This document shows, piece after piece, positions 36,301 to 47,937 of a DNA stretch of 64,000 nucleotides. Position numbers and translations under genes: made by a program. How positions within the stretch are numbered: position 1 is the first letter of the stretch; each line of letters starts with the position of its first letter. The stretch is from Hevea brasiliensis (lineage: Eukaryota > Streptophyta > Magnoliopsida > Malpighiales > Euphorbiaceae), in NCBI RefSeq assembly GCF_030052815.1, contig NC_079500.1, positions 310,001 to 374,000 on the forward strand, given 5' to 3'. The notes beneath the pieces are model-generated. The model was given only the letters and a program-made list of their open reading frames with translations. It was not told where the DNA came from and did no database searches.

Positions 36301-37553
36301 TAGCAAATTGTTAAGATAAGTTTTGAAACCACGATGTCATGACCATATATTTGAACACCTCACTAGCACGACTAGTGGGGGTAATTAGTTTCGAATTTTG
36401 ATTCCTTCTCTGGAGAAGTGTTGAGGTGTGCCGGTAGAAGAGGATGTGAATGGATATCCATATATTTGAGCTAGCTAGCCTGTGATATGATTTCTCTTTA
36501 GCCTCTGGCTATTGAGATTCATGTGATTTCTCTTTAGCCTCTGGCTATTGAGATTCCATTTGTTTCGAATGGCATGATCTAACTGTGGGTTTTATGAAAT
36601 GTGTTTTGATACTTTGAAATAAACTTGGTTTACATGTAAAATCTCACAATGCATGATTGTATTTAATTTTCATGTTTAGCCAAATTTTTGAATGAATGTG
36701 CTTTAAGTTTTGCATAAAGATTATTTTAGTATATTGTGCACCACTGAGTCCTAGTACTCAGCGATAGCTTTATTCTTTGTCAGAATCTGAGAGACTAGAG
36801 GAGCAGCATTTCTTGAGGTGTGTGAAGTCATCAGCTTGAAGCCTTCGGGTATAATTTATACCCTAACTGTAAATACTTCTTTTGATGTATATATTGCACA
36901 TAAATGTATGGACATGTACATGGGTCTTGAGCAGCTTGTACAAAGTTTGTATAAAAGTTGTAATAAATTTTAATTTGGACTTTTTGAATGTAAATTTTAG
37001 TATGATGAATATATAAATTGTTTATCTTGAATGGAATATGAATAAATGATATTGATGGACAGTATTTTGAGAATTTTTGAACTTGTGAATTTTGAGAATT
37101 GGTTGAGATTGAGTATGAATTTGAAGTAGTGGTTGAAAAAAACTTTTAGAAGTGTTTTTTTACAGGTATTCGAAGAACGGTTTTCTCAAAATACAGAGGA
37201 AACTCTGTCAAAATTTTTATAAAATTTGCGGAAAACTAAAATGGCCAAAAATATTAATTAGTTTTAATTTTAACTAAATGTTTTAAGCACTTATTAGAAA
37301 TGCTCACCACTTATCAAAAATAGGAAAATTGTTTTAAAATCCCTTGTAGGGTACTTAATGAGTTATCGGTAGGTGAAGTGCGGTAGTTCATTAGGTATTC
37401 TACGGGATCATGTGATGCCTTACAGAGGGGTAAGGTGTGACAGAATTAAAGATGGAAAATGTGAAACTGAAGAAAGAGTTGAGGAACCAAAGAATGAAAT
37501 ATGTGATTTGCTTTGAAATTGTTATTGTAGTTGGAGTTTTGTGGTCATTTTAG
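33311..37553 (+). pseudogene. GRF-type zinc-finger protein gene, disrupted by solo LTR B4
   Basis: Plant GRF zinc-finger proteins are small, with an N-terminal CHHC-like finger, a coiled coil and often a C-terminal membrane helix; their role is mostly unknown. Exon 1 starts at ATG 33311 and reads a GRF finger: FCRHGLKASLYTSWT, then NPGRRFF followed by TGA where relatives have a residue before the next Cys. A probable intron ends with TTATTTTTTCAG at 33536. The next exon starts YDPPC at 33540 and gives a coiled coil (LRAKVKGLEETGSTLTMQI). A frame change near 33715, then B4 (33758-37442), interrupt it. Beyond B4 the coiled coil continues and ends in a hydrophobic helix (VICFEIVIVVGVLWSFL) and a TAG at 37551-37553. 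One TSD copy removed, the text joins across the LTR in frame. Confidence 0.75.
33758..37442 (+). mobile_element. Family B solo LTR (B4), TSD GAATT, inside GRF pseudogene
   Basis: Begins TGTAACACCCCCG and ends AAGGTGTGACA. The flanks are GAATT at 33753-33757 and 37443-37447. Length 3685 bp, about 230 more than B1. It contains the B inverted repeat CTGAGT / ACTCAG at 36744-36761. It carries a local duplication near 36484-36560, where the phrase GATTTCTCTTTAGCCTCTGG occurs twice. No coding sequence. Confidence 0.88.
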
Positions 37554-37596
37554 TTATATGGATAGATTGGTGAAGAGATGAATGTAATGAGATTGC

Positions 37597-38528
37597 TGTC
37601 ATGACTCGATTCCACGAGTAGGATCGGCACTTGGACTTGAGCCAGCATAAAGTCCCCGAGGCCTGTAAGAAGACTCACTATTCCCAAAGCCATAACCAGG
37701 ACCAAAATCAAGGCCCAACATGCAACAAAAATAAAATAAAATGTTAAAATTTTATTTTGGGCTAACTCAACCAGATTTCTATCAGGAAACCAAAACTAGG
37801 AAAGCCAGCTCAACCCTGATACCCGTCATGTACAAACTATTTAATATCATAAATTTTTTATTAATTAATACAATATATACATAAAGCCAATGTCATATCG
37901 GAGCTCTAGTTATTAAACAAACAAATAAATAAATAGACACAATAAACTATTAACTAAGAAGCATAACCTGTGAAGGAAAATGCAAGTTAAACTCAAAGAA
38001 ATAAACTCGCTCTTCCTACAACCTGGGAAAAATATTTGAACTGGAATGAGCATTCAACTCAGAGAGTTTAGATATTGATTATAAATGCAATTTCTATAAC
38101 TATCTATAACTAATGCAATCCTACCATGAAATGCATATCCAACACATAATATATATATGAGAGTCGATCCCCTATATAGCTCTCTTAATCCAATATCTAC
38201 CAGTGAGGTCAACTCAAGTCGGACTTTCGCTTAATAATCCAAGTGCGGGAGTCAGCGAGATTAACTCAAAACCATACTCACCCCGATTTGTCCATATATA
38301 AGGATCAAATCCCAGCAAGCCAAGCTCCAACTGCAACTATCCGTCCTACCCATACCCATAAATACACCATACTCACGCCAACACACACACACAGAGCTCC
38401 AAATTATCCTCAGGACGGCAATCACAAATAAATAACAATAATAATTAAATATGCAGTAATCAAAATGTCCCTAATATATTAACTATTTATGTGCATAATT
38501 AATTATTTATAGAATGCATGAGCAAACC

Positions 38529-38606
<78 letters not shown>

Positions 38607-39417
38607 AAATTATAAAAATAATCAATATCCAACTCACAGACTGATCGACCCGATTACGACTGGTCTTGCTGAAAGAAAAAAGAAAGGCTGGCCAGCATTA
38701 ATTACCTAGACAAATACATTGACCTCTATCAAATTTACTGACAAAATTTATTAATTAATTTAATCAAAGAAACAAGAATAATTTCCTAAGGTCTTGCCAA
38801 AATTTCGACAGAGTCTCCTCTATAATTGGACCTAACCCCTCCCTGTAAGAAAAACGTAACAATAGCAACAAACAGGGCCTGATAATGCCCATCCGGGGCC
38901 TACAAGGATCCTAATCTAGGTCCAATACTCCAAACTCTAGCTCGGGTTCCTAACTCTTCTACAATCCAAATAATTATTTTCAGCACTTTAAATATTATGA
39001 AAATATTCCTAGAGGCCATCCACATCATCCTTGTATTAATTAAAGTCATTTTACTAAATTTTTCTAAGCTAGAAATATTTTATAGATTTATCAGCTAACC
39101 TAACCAAGGTAAAAACATACAACTTGAGTTCAAAACTACCTTTGCAAATTCTGCTACCTGGAATGCATCCGAGACATCTGAAAACGCTGAGAATGATTGT
39201 AAACATTACCTCTTTTTGGGACAGCCAGCCAGACACCTAGATCGGGTCAAAAACTCCATCCCAAGTGCCACTGAGCTATCGCCGATCTGATCGCACCTAA
39301 ATGAAGCCTAAAATTTGTTAAAAATTATCATACAATTATATTTAATTTCTAGGCATTGAAAAGGGTTGAAAATCTCACTAAGCGATCTAGACTATTCGAT
39401 GATAACCTTTTTCAAAC
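37597..39417 (+). mobile_element. LTR-like unit C1, truncated
   Basis: Begins TGTCATGACTCGATTCC. A long non-coding repeat sharing an ordered series of landmarks with C2: the AGGACTTGG-like start, the GATCCCCTATA block followed by AGCTCTCTTA (38165), the CACACACACA phrase (38383) and an (AT)n run (38531-38604). It ends where C2 starts, some 400 bases shorter than C2. The start resembles LTRs of plant chromoviruses beginning TGTCATGACTCG. It has no internal coding region. The ORF at 38243-38431 is Thr/His/Pro repetition. Confidence 0.6.
38531..38604. repeat. (AT)n microsatellite in C1
   Basis: About 37 uninterrupted AT units. A matching run is at the equivalent place in C2, so the seed predates the duplication or is inherent to the family. 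Confidence 0.95.
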
Positions 39418-40423
39418 TGTCAAAACCTGAATTCTGGGCCGAAACGACACTAGGACTTGGATTAGCATGAGGCCCCTAAAGCCCGTAGTAAACCTAACTA
39501 TTCTTAGCCTAACCATAAGGCCCATCACTGTAGTCCAATTTCAAGAAAATAAACGGACAAAGTCCAACCATAAATTGAACTATCCAATGAGGAGCTTTTA
39601 GCTCACCCAACCTGTAATCACAATATATCAATATCTGAGGAGCTCAGCTCACCCTCACAATCCTCAAACAAACACATATAATCCAACGGGAGCTCAGCTC
39701 CCTAATCTAAGCAAATACTCATTCCACACACACTAACATAACCATATAACTTCAAAGAAATAAATTATTACTAATTTGAACACTACTAGCACATGCAGAG
39801 TTTTAGATTAGAAAACAAGGAAATAAAATCACAATAAAACTTATGCTGGTAAACCTGCAAGAAAGAAAGTGGTTAATCTCCAAGAGCCCTCCTGTCACCT
39901 GGGAAAATAGTTGTACAGGAATGAGCATTCAACTCATAGAATAAGATATTGATTTTAAATACAATTTCTATAACTATCTAAGCCTAATGCATTCCTATGT
40001 ATGAAATGCAATATCCACACATATTACCAAACAAGTCAAACAATATTCGCACAAAAGATAATTTGGAGCACTCACACACCCATGCATCACATCAATCTTA
40101 TATATATATATATGGGAGCTGATCCCCTATACAGCTCTCTTAATTCTAACCTCTATCAGCGAGATCAACTCGAGCCAGACTTTCACTTCATAATTCAAAT
40201 GCAGGGGCTAGCAAGATCAACTCAAGCCGTGCCTCAACTGACTTATCCACAAAAAGAATTGGGTCCCAACGAGTCAAGCTCCAGCGCGTCTACCCGTCCT
40301 AACCATATCCATATACACACCACACGTACGCCGACACACACACACAAAACTCCAAATCACCTTAAGGCAAAATCCACAATAATATCATCAAATAAATATA
40401 TAATACAAGGCGTGCCTAATAAT

Positions 40424-40482
<59 letters not shown>

Positions 40483-41673
40483 GTGAATGCATGGGCATGC
40501 CTTGAATATATAATAATATTGAAATTTATAAATAAAATCAATATCTACTCACAGATCAATCAGTAATTACTGTGGTGACTAGGTGAAAAAAGAAGGTTGA
40601 TTCTAATCACTTAAATAATTATATTAATGAATTTATTAGCACTAATGCAAAATAAGAATTTTAAGAGTCAAAAGACATTCTAATTTATGCTAAAAATCTA
40701 ATAGAATTTTTCCTATACCTAAGACTTACCAATCTGCAAAGTAGTTCAAACAATACTTCTATAACTAAAGGCCTCAGACTTACATCTTAACAATATCACA
40801 CAGCCCTTTCTGGGCCTGCCAAACCAGACAAATCTCAAGTAATTGCACAATTTAGTTATAAGGCTTAAAACTAACATTTTCCAAAAACCAGCTAAACTAA
40901 CTTCAAAAATTCTATAATTATGCCCCACAGTTCTTAACAATGCTATTATGTTATTACAAAAGGAATTATAATTTTTTAGTTACCTACGAATATTTTATGA
41001 ATTTTTATCCTAAATTAGATAAACAAAGTAATTTGGAATTCGTGTTTCTCTACGCCAATTGTGACACTTAAAATGCGTCCAGAGCATTTGAAAATGATGG
41101 GATGGACTGTAATATTAACCTACTTCTAAAGTGGGTCCAACAACTCACCTGTCCAGCCTAAAAATGCAAACTCGAGCATTGGTAAAATTTTCACGAAACG
41201 AGAATACCTACACAAAACCCACAATACTAGGAGTTAGAATATAATTTTTATTTAATTAAACAAGCTCAATAAAGGCTCAAAAAAAAAAACTACAAAGTTC
41301 GTGGGACCCACCAAAATTTTGATGTCGAAAAAATTTGAAATTTATGTCATTATGAAGCTCTCGCCGAGTGGAGCGTGCCTGTGGTCTCAAAATTCCCGTG
41401 GGGTTCCCAGTTCAGGAGAAATCTAGCCCAAAAGTCGAAATAGGATAAAATTTCTCTGGCTTGGTTCAGATAAACCACTCAATGAAAATGGGTGTTCTAT
41501 GTGTCTTTGGAAAACTTTCGAGGAGTAGAGTAAAATGGTCATAAGACCTGACCGATTAGTGGCCGAATTGACCAGAATTAGGCTAGGAAACTCAAATGGC
41601 ATGTGCACGACAAGGTAATTTTTGAGCAAAATTTTTTAGCCACTAAAGGGGCGTTGACGTGTGGGGGAGGGCT
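39418..41673 (+). mobile_element. LTR-like unit C2
   Basis: Begins TGTCAAAACCTGAATTC and repeats the C1 landmark order (the CTAGGACTTGGATTAGCATG phrase at the start, a GATCCCCTATACAGCTCTCT block at 40120, CACACACACA at 40338, an (AT)n run at 40428-40476). It continues about 400 bases past the point where C1 stops and ends at the family A LTR A5 (41674). It may be an LTR of one element next to another partial LTR, or a tandem duplication. No TSD found. ORFs at 40001-40426 and 41423-41629 have no domain. Confidence 0.55.
40428..40476. repeat. (AT)n microsatellite in C2
   Basis: About 24 uninterrupted TA units at the position equivalent to the run in C1. Confidence 0.95.
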
Positions 41674-42827
41674 TGTGACGCCCCTTACCCATCTACTGTA
41701 TAGCCGAGCAAGAAGTACCACATTCGATGCTTGAGCACCCTATCTTGTTTTATCATATCTATTGTAAACTTTTAATGTCATTTAACTATAGTAATCCATG
41801 TGTAGAAATTTTTTTTTTTTTAGCTTATTTCTGTGGAGACCCGAACAGAGCCTCTCCTGTTTTATTAGCATCTAGCGGGTTCCACTAATCTCCTGTTAAT
41901 ATGTTCATAGTTAATTCACATATTTCCATATCATATTCTCTTTTATTATATCATTCACAACTATTTATGAGATCTCAAAATGAAGTATCATCTATTGCAT
42001 TCATATGGAAATTCATAGATAATAAATTACAAGTTTTCATTTCAATCTCAAAGTTTAAATACAAGTCCAAAATGAAATACATCATAAACTAGTAATTACA
42101 TCATAACTCGACATAATGAGTTAAAATACTAGTCTATACATGGGCCCTACCAAAATACAAAATATTGGTGAGGTAACTCTGGGCGATGCGGATCTGGTCG
42201 AGCTCTGTCGAGCACTCTTGGTCTTTCTTCTTTGCTTCAATTTGGTCTCCAATACCTACGCGATGAAAAACTAACGCGCTAAGCATAACGCTTAGTGGTA
42301 CATAATTTATAATAACAATAATTAAACAATTGAATTAATATTTACAAATCATAATTTCTGGGTCTTTTACATTTTTATTGCACTTTGGAAATAATTAACA
42401 TTATCAGGATCTTTTATGATTACTTATTGTATTTTAAGTCTTAATTAATTTTTTTTTATCAGTGCCCAAGAAACCTATAACAAATTATAAAAGCTGGATG
42501 CACGGGAGTATACTGATTAGACAGCCATATATTTATCCAGCATACGTCGGTCATGTCAGACATAGAGTCTGCGGGCAGGCTTTTAAGCCTAATATAAAAA
42601 TTAGGCACCATGGCCAACGGGCAGGCATGAGACCTGTAGAACAATCATATCAGACAGATTTTATCTATTATTGATTATTCTTATGGGCAGTACTGCTATC
42701 TGTAGTCCCTAATTGGTATACTAATTTATCCAAACTAAATAAATAAGTCTAGGTATACTATGGGCAATTAAGCATGATTTTAATTATTTTAGTACTAGTC
42801 ACTGTCACTATTTTCTGGTACTGTTCA

Positions 42828-44980
42828 TAAAGGAACGAAAGCATGAAAATTGTTAGATTAGAACATTGAATTCAAAATTTTTCTTATAGGGTCTCATACA
42901 TCATGCAACATTCATTATGCACCTAATTGATTTCAATGTTCAATTGCATATTAAAACACTTTTAATATGTATTAGGATCTACATTTGCCATTTAAGATTT
43001 TTGAATTAACAAATTAATCCATTAGAACCCTAGATTAAAAAAATAACATGTGCACTAACCTTTTGGCGCACTATAAATGTAATTGGTACCTTTGGGAAGC
43101 ACCTAAGACCCCAATTATTGTCCCTTTAGCTTGTCCACTCCAAGATCACCAATGGCAACCCCTTGAACAGCTTCTCAAGCCTTGCCAACCAATTAGAAAT
43201 TAGGGATTTGCCTTTAGAGAGGTTATAGATGTATATAGGACACTAGAAATAATTTCTGGCAATTTTAATTCAAGAGAATATGGGCAATTCTCTTTGAATT
43301 GATGAGAGAAGAAAAAGAAGAAGTAGAAGAAGAAGAAGAAGAGAGGAGGATAGCTTCATGGGTGGTGGCACCTCTTTAGAAAAATCAGAATGTTATATTT
43401 ATTCTTTCATTCTTTCCCTTTTATAATTAAGTCATCACTTAAAACCTTTGCCACATGTCATCTTCTGATTGCATCTTAATTTTAATTGACCTAATCACAT
43501 TAAGCCAAGTGTCAAAGCTAGGTTTAATCTTGACTTTGATCATCATGCATGATAGGAAGACAAATGACAAACCATGATGCCATGAGTCACCATCTCATGG
43601 TGTCACATGTCACCATCTCATGGTGTCACATGTCACCCTGTAAAATGACCAAATTACCCTTGTATTCTAATTTTGAGTTCTCAATCCAAAATAATTATTT
43701 CTCCTCTTCTAATCAATTTATATCAAATATAAATTAATTAATTAATCTCTATTAATTAATTTCTCATAATTAAATTCATATTTAAACACTTTAAATATAA
43801 ATTAAACTTATAATATACATCCAATAACCTAGATTTAGTTTCAAGCCATGCTAGGGACTTTGCAATCTAATTGCAAACCAAACCTATTTAATTAATCAAT
43901 TAAACTCTTTAACTAATTAATTAAATCACATTTAACTTGGTGATTACTTGTGTATGTGGTGACTCACTAGGCTCATTACTAATTGGCAATGAGATATGAT
44001 ATCAACTCTTAATATCATCAGAACTTTTCTTACCATAAATAATTTCTCTAAATCATTTTAGACACCTCATAGACCAAGGTTAACACCTAGCATAGTATAC
44101 CATGGCTATCTAATCAGTAATAAGGAATACCTTAAATGAATCTATAATCGTATGTTATCATGCATTAGAATCTCTCTGTTATAAAATCTCAATTCAAGTT
44201 AGAGTCATGATTTATGTCAAACCCCATTTGCTACAAATATTATGCTCTCTTTTAATTCCAGTTCTTAATTAAAAAGATTTTTCTCATCAGAAACTCTTTT
44301 CTGATTAAATCTGTCTATCCTAGCCAGGAACTTAAAATATCAAGAATAATTAAATGAATATAGGATTTTATCCCTATTTACTTAGGGTAACATATTCCAT
44401 CTTGATCAACACCTATCTCCATATATAATTGGTAGGAGCCAACACATGCCTATATACCCATACACAATACAAGTATGAAAGTAGTATCAAACTCAAACCA
44501 CCTATATACAAGATAACTGTGCTATCTCAGGTCCAAAGATTATATGCATTGATATGATTTAAGACAATGCATTGACAAAAGTAAACTTCATGTGATTGTC
44601 ATAAGTGTTACCGATTCGGCCTACTTATCATGCATAAGTGCCTATCATATTTGTTATATGGCATGAGACTCACCATTCCATCTTATTTACATCTCATATA
44701 AATAACTTGGAATAAACATGATTACAATCTTTCTGGATAAGTCATGTTCTTATTGTGAAGTATCCTCGATTGTGAACCAATTTATGATACTTTGTGCTAG
44801 AAATACTGTCACTCATATTCTTAACAACTTAAGAATAGAATTTTTAATAAAATATCAATGGACCTTTTCTATTACACATAAATATATTATGTAAATGGAA
44901 AAGTGAAATTTCCTTTTTATTAATAAAACATGTGCAAGATACATACTAAATGATATGCTCTAGGGCATACTACTAATAAT
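42828..44980 (-). repeat. 3' LTR of the copia element
   Basis: 2153 bp, aligned end to end by eye with 49523-51614. The inner end is TACTAATA instead of TACTAACA, a C-to-T change of the terminal dinucleotide. Followed by ATCTCCCACAAGCAC, the polypurine tract on the minus strand (44981-44995). Confidence 0.88.
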
Positions 44981-45019
44981 CTCCCACAAGCACTAGAGCC
45001 ATTCATTATAATATCTTAG

Positions 45020-45480
45020 ACCCATCTTCTCAAAATGTTGATCTAACTGAGCTTGTGACATAGGCTTAGTGAATGGATCAACTGGATTTTCAGTTGATGC
45101 TATTTTCTGCATGGCTACATTGTCTCGCCCAACTATCTCTCTAAGAATGTGGTAGTGCCTTTCTATGTGTTTGGATTTCTGGTGAGATCAGGGTTCCTTA
45201 TATCCAAACAGCCTCTTTTGCAGCATCTAATGCAGCAATGTACTCGGCCTCTATAATGGAATCAGTAGTCGTACTCTGTTTGAAACTCTTCCAACTGACT
45301 ACACCTCCATTACAAATGAACACAAACCCAGAGGTAGACTTTCTATCATCGATATTTGATTGAAAATCAAAATCAGTTTAACCATCCAATTTCAAGTCAC
45401 CACCTCTATAAATCAAGAATAAATCATTAGTTCTTCTCAAGTACTTAAGAATATTTTTGATAGCTATCCAGTGTTCCAAA
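45020..45480 (-). pseudogene. Copia RNase H, with internal deletion
   Basis: Minus-strand text contains the STSGFVFICNGGVVSWKSFKQ segment and AEYIAALDAAKEAVWI, then jumps to the SHQKSKHI-type block and ADPFTKPM-like end. Compared with the copia fragment at 18075-18284, the segment with CDNNG is missing, so about 100 bases were lost near 45195. Several stops. Ends at the polypurine tract. Confidence 0.75.
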
Positions 45481-45491
45481 CCTGGATTGGA

Positions 45492-46747
45492 CTAAAACCT
45501 GCTAGTCAAACTAATAGCATATGCGATATCCTGCCTAGTACACATCATTGCATACATTAAACTTCCAATAGCCGAAGCATATGGAATCTTGGCCATATTA
45601 TCTCTTTCTTCAGGTGTCTTTGGAGACATCTCTTTAGAAAGGTGGATACCATGTCTTACTGGTAACAATCCTCTTTTGGAATCAAGCATGTTAAACCTCT
45701 TTAACACCTTTTCCAAGTATAAACTTTGGGATAAACCAATTATTCTTTTCGTTCTATCTCTATAGATGCGAATTCTAAAAATATAGGTTGCCTCCACTAA
45801 GTCTTTCATGGAGAATGTATTTGACAACTATATCTTGACAGTTGTCAACATACCTATGTCATTACCTATTAACAGAATGTCATCCACATATAAGACAAGG
45901 AAAGTGATAGCACTATCACTAACCTTCTTATATACACATGGTTCATCCACATTTTTTATAAAACCAAATGACTTAATGGGTTCATCAAAATGGATGTTCC
46001 AACTCCTCGAATCTTGTTTCAACCCATAAATGGATCGCTTTAGCTTGCATACTTTGGAATCATCTTGGGATTCAAAACCCCTAGGTTGTTCCATAAAAAT
46101 GTTTTCTTCAATGTATCCATTAAGAAAAACTGTTTTGACATCCATCTGCTAAATCTCATAATCATAGTATGCAGTTATTGCTAATAGAATCCTAATTGAT
46201 TTAAGCATGGCAACAGGTGAGAAAGTCTCCTCATAGTCAATTCCTTGCCTTTGGTGAAACCCTTTCGCTACTAGCCTTACTTTATAAGTCTCTACCTTTC
46301 CATCAGAACCAATTTTCTTCTTGAAAAAACCCATTTATTCCCTATAGGTACAATACCTTCAGGTGGGTCCACAAGATCCCAAACTTGATTCTTATACATG
46401 GAATCAATTTTGGATTTCATAGCATCAATCCATTTTGAAGTGTCTATATCTGATATAGCTTCTTCATAGGTAAGTGGATCATCTCTATGATCTATTTCTT
46501 CATGAGTAAACAACTCTTGTTCATCTTCATGAAGAAAACCATATCTCACTGTTGGGTGAGATATCCTGGTTGATCTGTGAGGAATAGCTGTAGATGCTTC
46601 ATCAATAGGTATAGGATGACTAGATGGATCTCTATCTATCTGATATGTTGGTTGGTCAAAATTCTCCAATTCTAATTTTATTTTCCTTCCTTTGCCTCCT
46701 TCTTGAACAAACTGTTGCTTAAGAAATGTGGTATCTCTATTTACCAC
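45492..46747 (-). pseudogene. Copia reverse transcriptase region
   Basis: Read from 46747 down: the integrase-RT linker ending in an RT start (TYEEAISDIDTSKWIDAM, then NKWVFSRRK), a frame change near 46300, then KVETYKVRLVAKGFHQRQGI and the DYEETFSPVA block, a stop at 46149, then the RT core with KLKRSIYGLKQDSRSWN and the catalytic YVDDILLIGND (about 45870-45900), and a further stop before SNTFSMKDLVEATYIF. The SLMYAMMCTRQDIAYA block precedes RNase H. Catalytic aspartates remain, but three or more interruptions prevent one protein. Confidence 0.85.
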
Positions 46748-46822
46748 AATCTTTTGTGATGTAGGTAAATAAAAATAATATCCAAAACTCTCTTTTGGAT
46801 ATCCAACAAATCGACCCTTTTT

Positions 46823-47305
46823 TTATCTGGTTTCTAATTTATCAGTGTTCAGCCTTTTAATATAAGCTGGACAATCCCAAATCTTAACATGCTTAAGACT
46901 TGGGTTTTTTCTATGCCATATCTCATAAGGTGTGGAAAAAACTGATTTTGATGGAATCCTATTCAGAATATGCAAAGCTAATTCTAATGCAAATCCCAAA
47001 AAGGAGATTAACATATCAGTATAACTCATCATACTACGTACCATATCTAATAGGGTATGATTTCTACTTTCAGATATACCATTCAGCTGTAGCGTTCCTG
47101 GAGGAGTCAGCTGGGAAACAATGCCATGTTCTTTGAAGTTCCTATTCCAGTGCCCATCCTTCTGACAAAGGAAACACTTTCCCTTGCCTTTGTCAACTTT
47201 GGTCTTTATTTTCTGTTTGGCTATCTTCTTGGAAGATCTTGGAACTTGAGGTTTCTTTTTCTTATTGCCCTTTCTTGTTGGACTTTCCAGCAGAAGAAGA
47301 TGCAA
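46823..47305 (-). pseudogene. Copia gag zinc knuckle fused in frame to integrase C-terminal half
   Basis: One ORF runs from a lysine-rich gag tail (KGNKKKKPQVPRSSKKIAK) through a zinc knuckle CFLCQKDGHWNRNF, whose last Cys is replaced, straight into integrase text: NGISESRNHTLLDMVRSMM and LALHILNRIPSKSV, then the WHRKNPSLKHVKIWDCPAY block. The ISE Glu is the third residue of the integrase catalytic triad. Protease, the integrase zinc domain and both catalytic Asp residues are absent, so about 1.3 kb was lost between knuckle and integrase. The ORF stays open across the joint. The product cannot integrate DNA; any role of the fusion is unknown. Confidence 0.8.
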
Positions 47306-47568
47306 TCAAAGCTATATTTTTTCCTTTATTGCCCAAAATATTCCTTTGGGCAATAACCAGCATGTTAAGTAAATCAGCCAAGGTATATTCCTGCTTAGTC
47401 ATATGGAAATTTATCACAAAATGACTCAGGAAGGGACTGAAGGATGAAATCCATCTGCAGTTGGAAATCCATGTGAAAGTTAAAATGTTCCAGCTGCTCA
47501 ATTAGCCGAATCAAATTGTGAACATGATCCCCAACATTCTATCCCTCAGACATCCTCATGCGGAATAG

Positions 47569-47937
47569 CTATCTAGATATCTCATACCTAGCATTCCTGC
47601 TGTGCTCACCATACAACTCTTGCAAGTGAAGGAGGATCTCACTTGCATATTGCATATTTTCATGTTGCTTCTGTAACTCATTACTCATAGAAGCAAGCAT
47701 GTAACACTTGGCTCTCATATCATGCTCCTTCCACTTGTCCAAAGTGTCATGTTCCTCTTGAGTAGCCTCTGGAGGTAAGGGACCAAGAACATTTGAGTCT
47801 AGAACATATCTAATATGTTCTAGGTTCTGGACAAGTTTTAAATTTCTTAGCCAATCAGAAAGATTAGGCCCTGTCAACCTATTGTGATCAAGTATGCTTG
47901 CAAGGATATTGGATGGTGGTGGTTGTTGTGTGCTCAT
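47569..47937 (-). CDS. Copia gag, N-terminal part
   Basis: The ATG at 47937 starts a 122-residue ORF with the usual copia gag opening: ILASILDHNRLTGPNLSDW, an LRNLKLV helix, ATQEEHDTLDKWKEHDMRA and LASMSNELQKQHENM. This is the capsid part of a UBN2/retrotrans_gag-like family. A stop at 47569-47571 cuts it, but gag-like text (MRMSEG, then NVGDHVHNLIRLIEQLEHFN) continues below in the same or a nearby frame to about 47300, so the full gag was longer. The true start matches the first ATG after the 1.6-kb leader. Confidence 0.8.
   Translation of the reverse strand: MSTQQPPPSNILASILDHNRLTGPNLSDWLRNLKLVQNLEHIRYVLDSNVLGPLPPEATQEEHDTLDKWKEHDMRAKCYMLASMSNELQKQHENMQYASEILLHLQELYGEHSRNARYEISR

Noticed and set aside
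38243..40426. Thr/His/Pro-rich ORFs at 38243-38431 and 40001-40426
   Set aside because: Produced by CACACA and similar simple repeats in the C units, though the two share text because C1 and C2 are related.
38531..40476. Long AT tracts as origin or matrix-attachment sites
   Set aside because: They are plain (AT)n microsatellites inside a repeated LTR-like unit; no other evidence.
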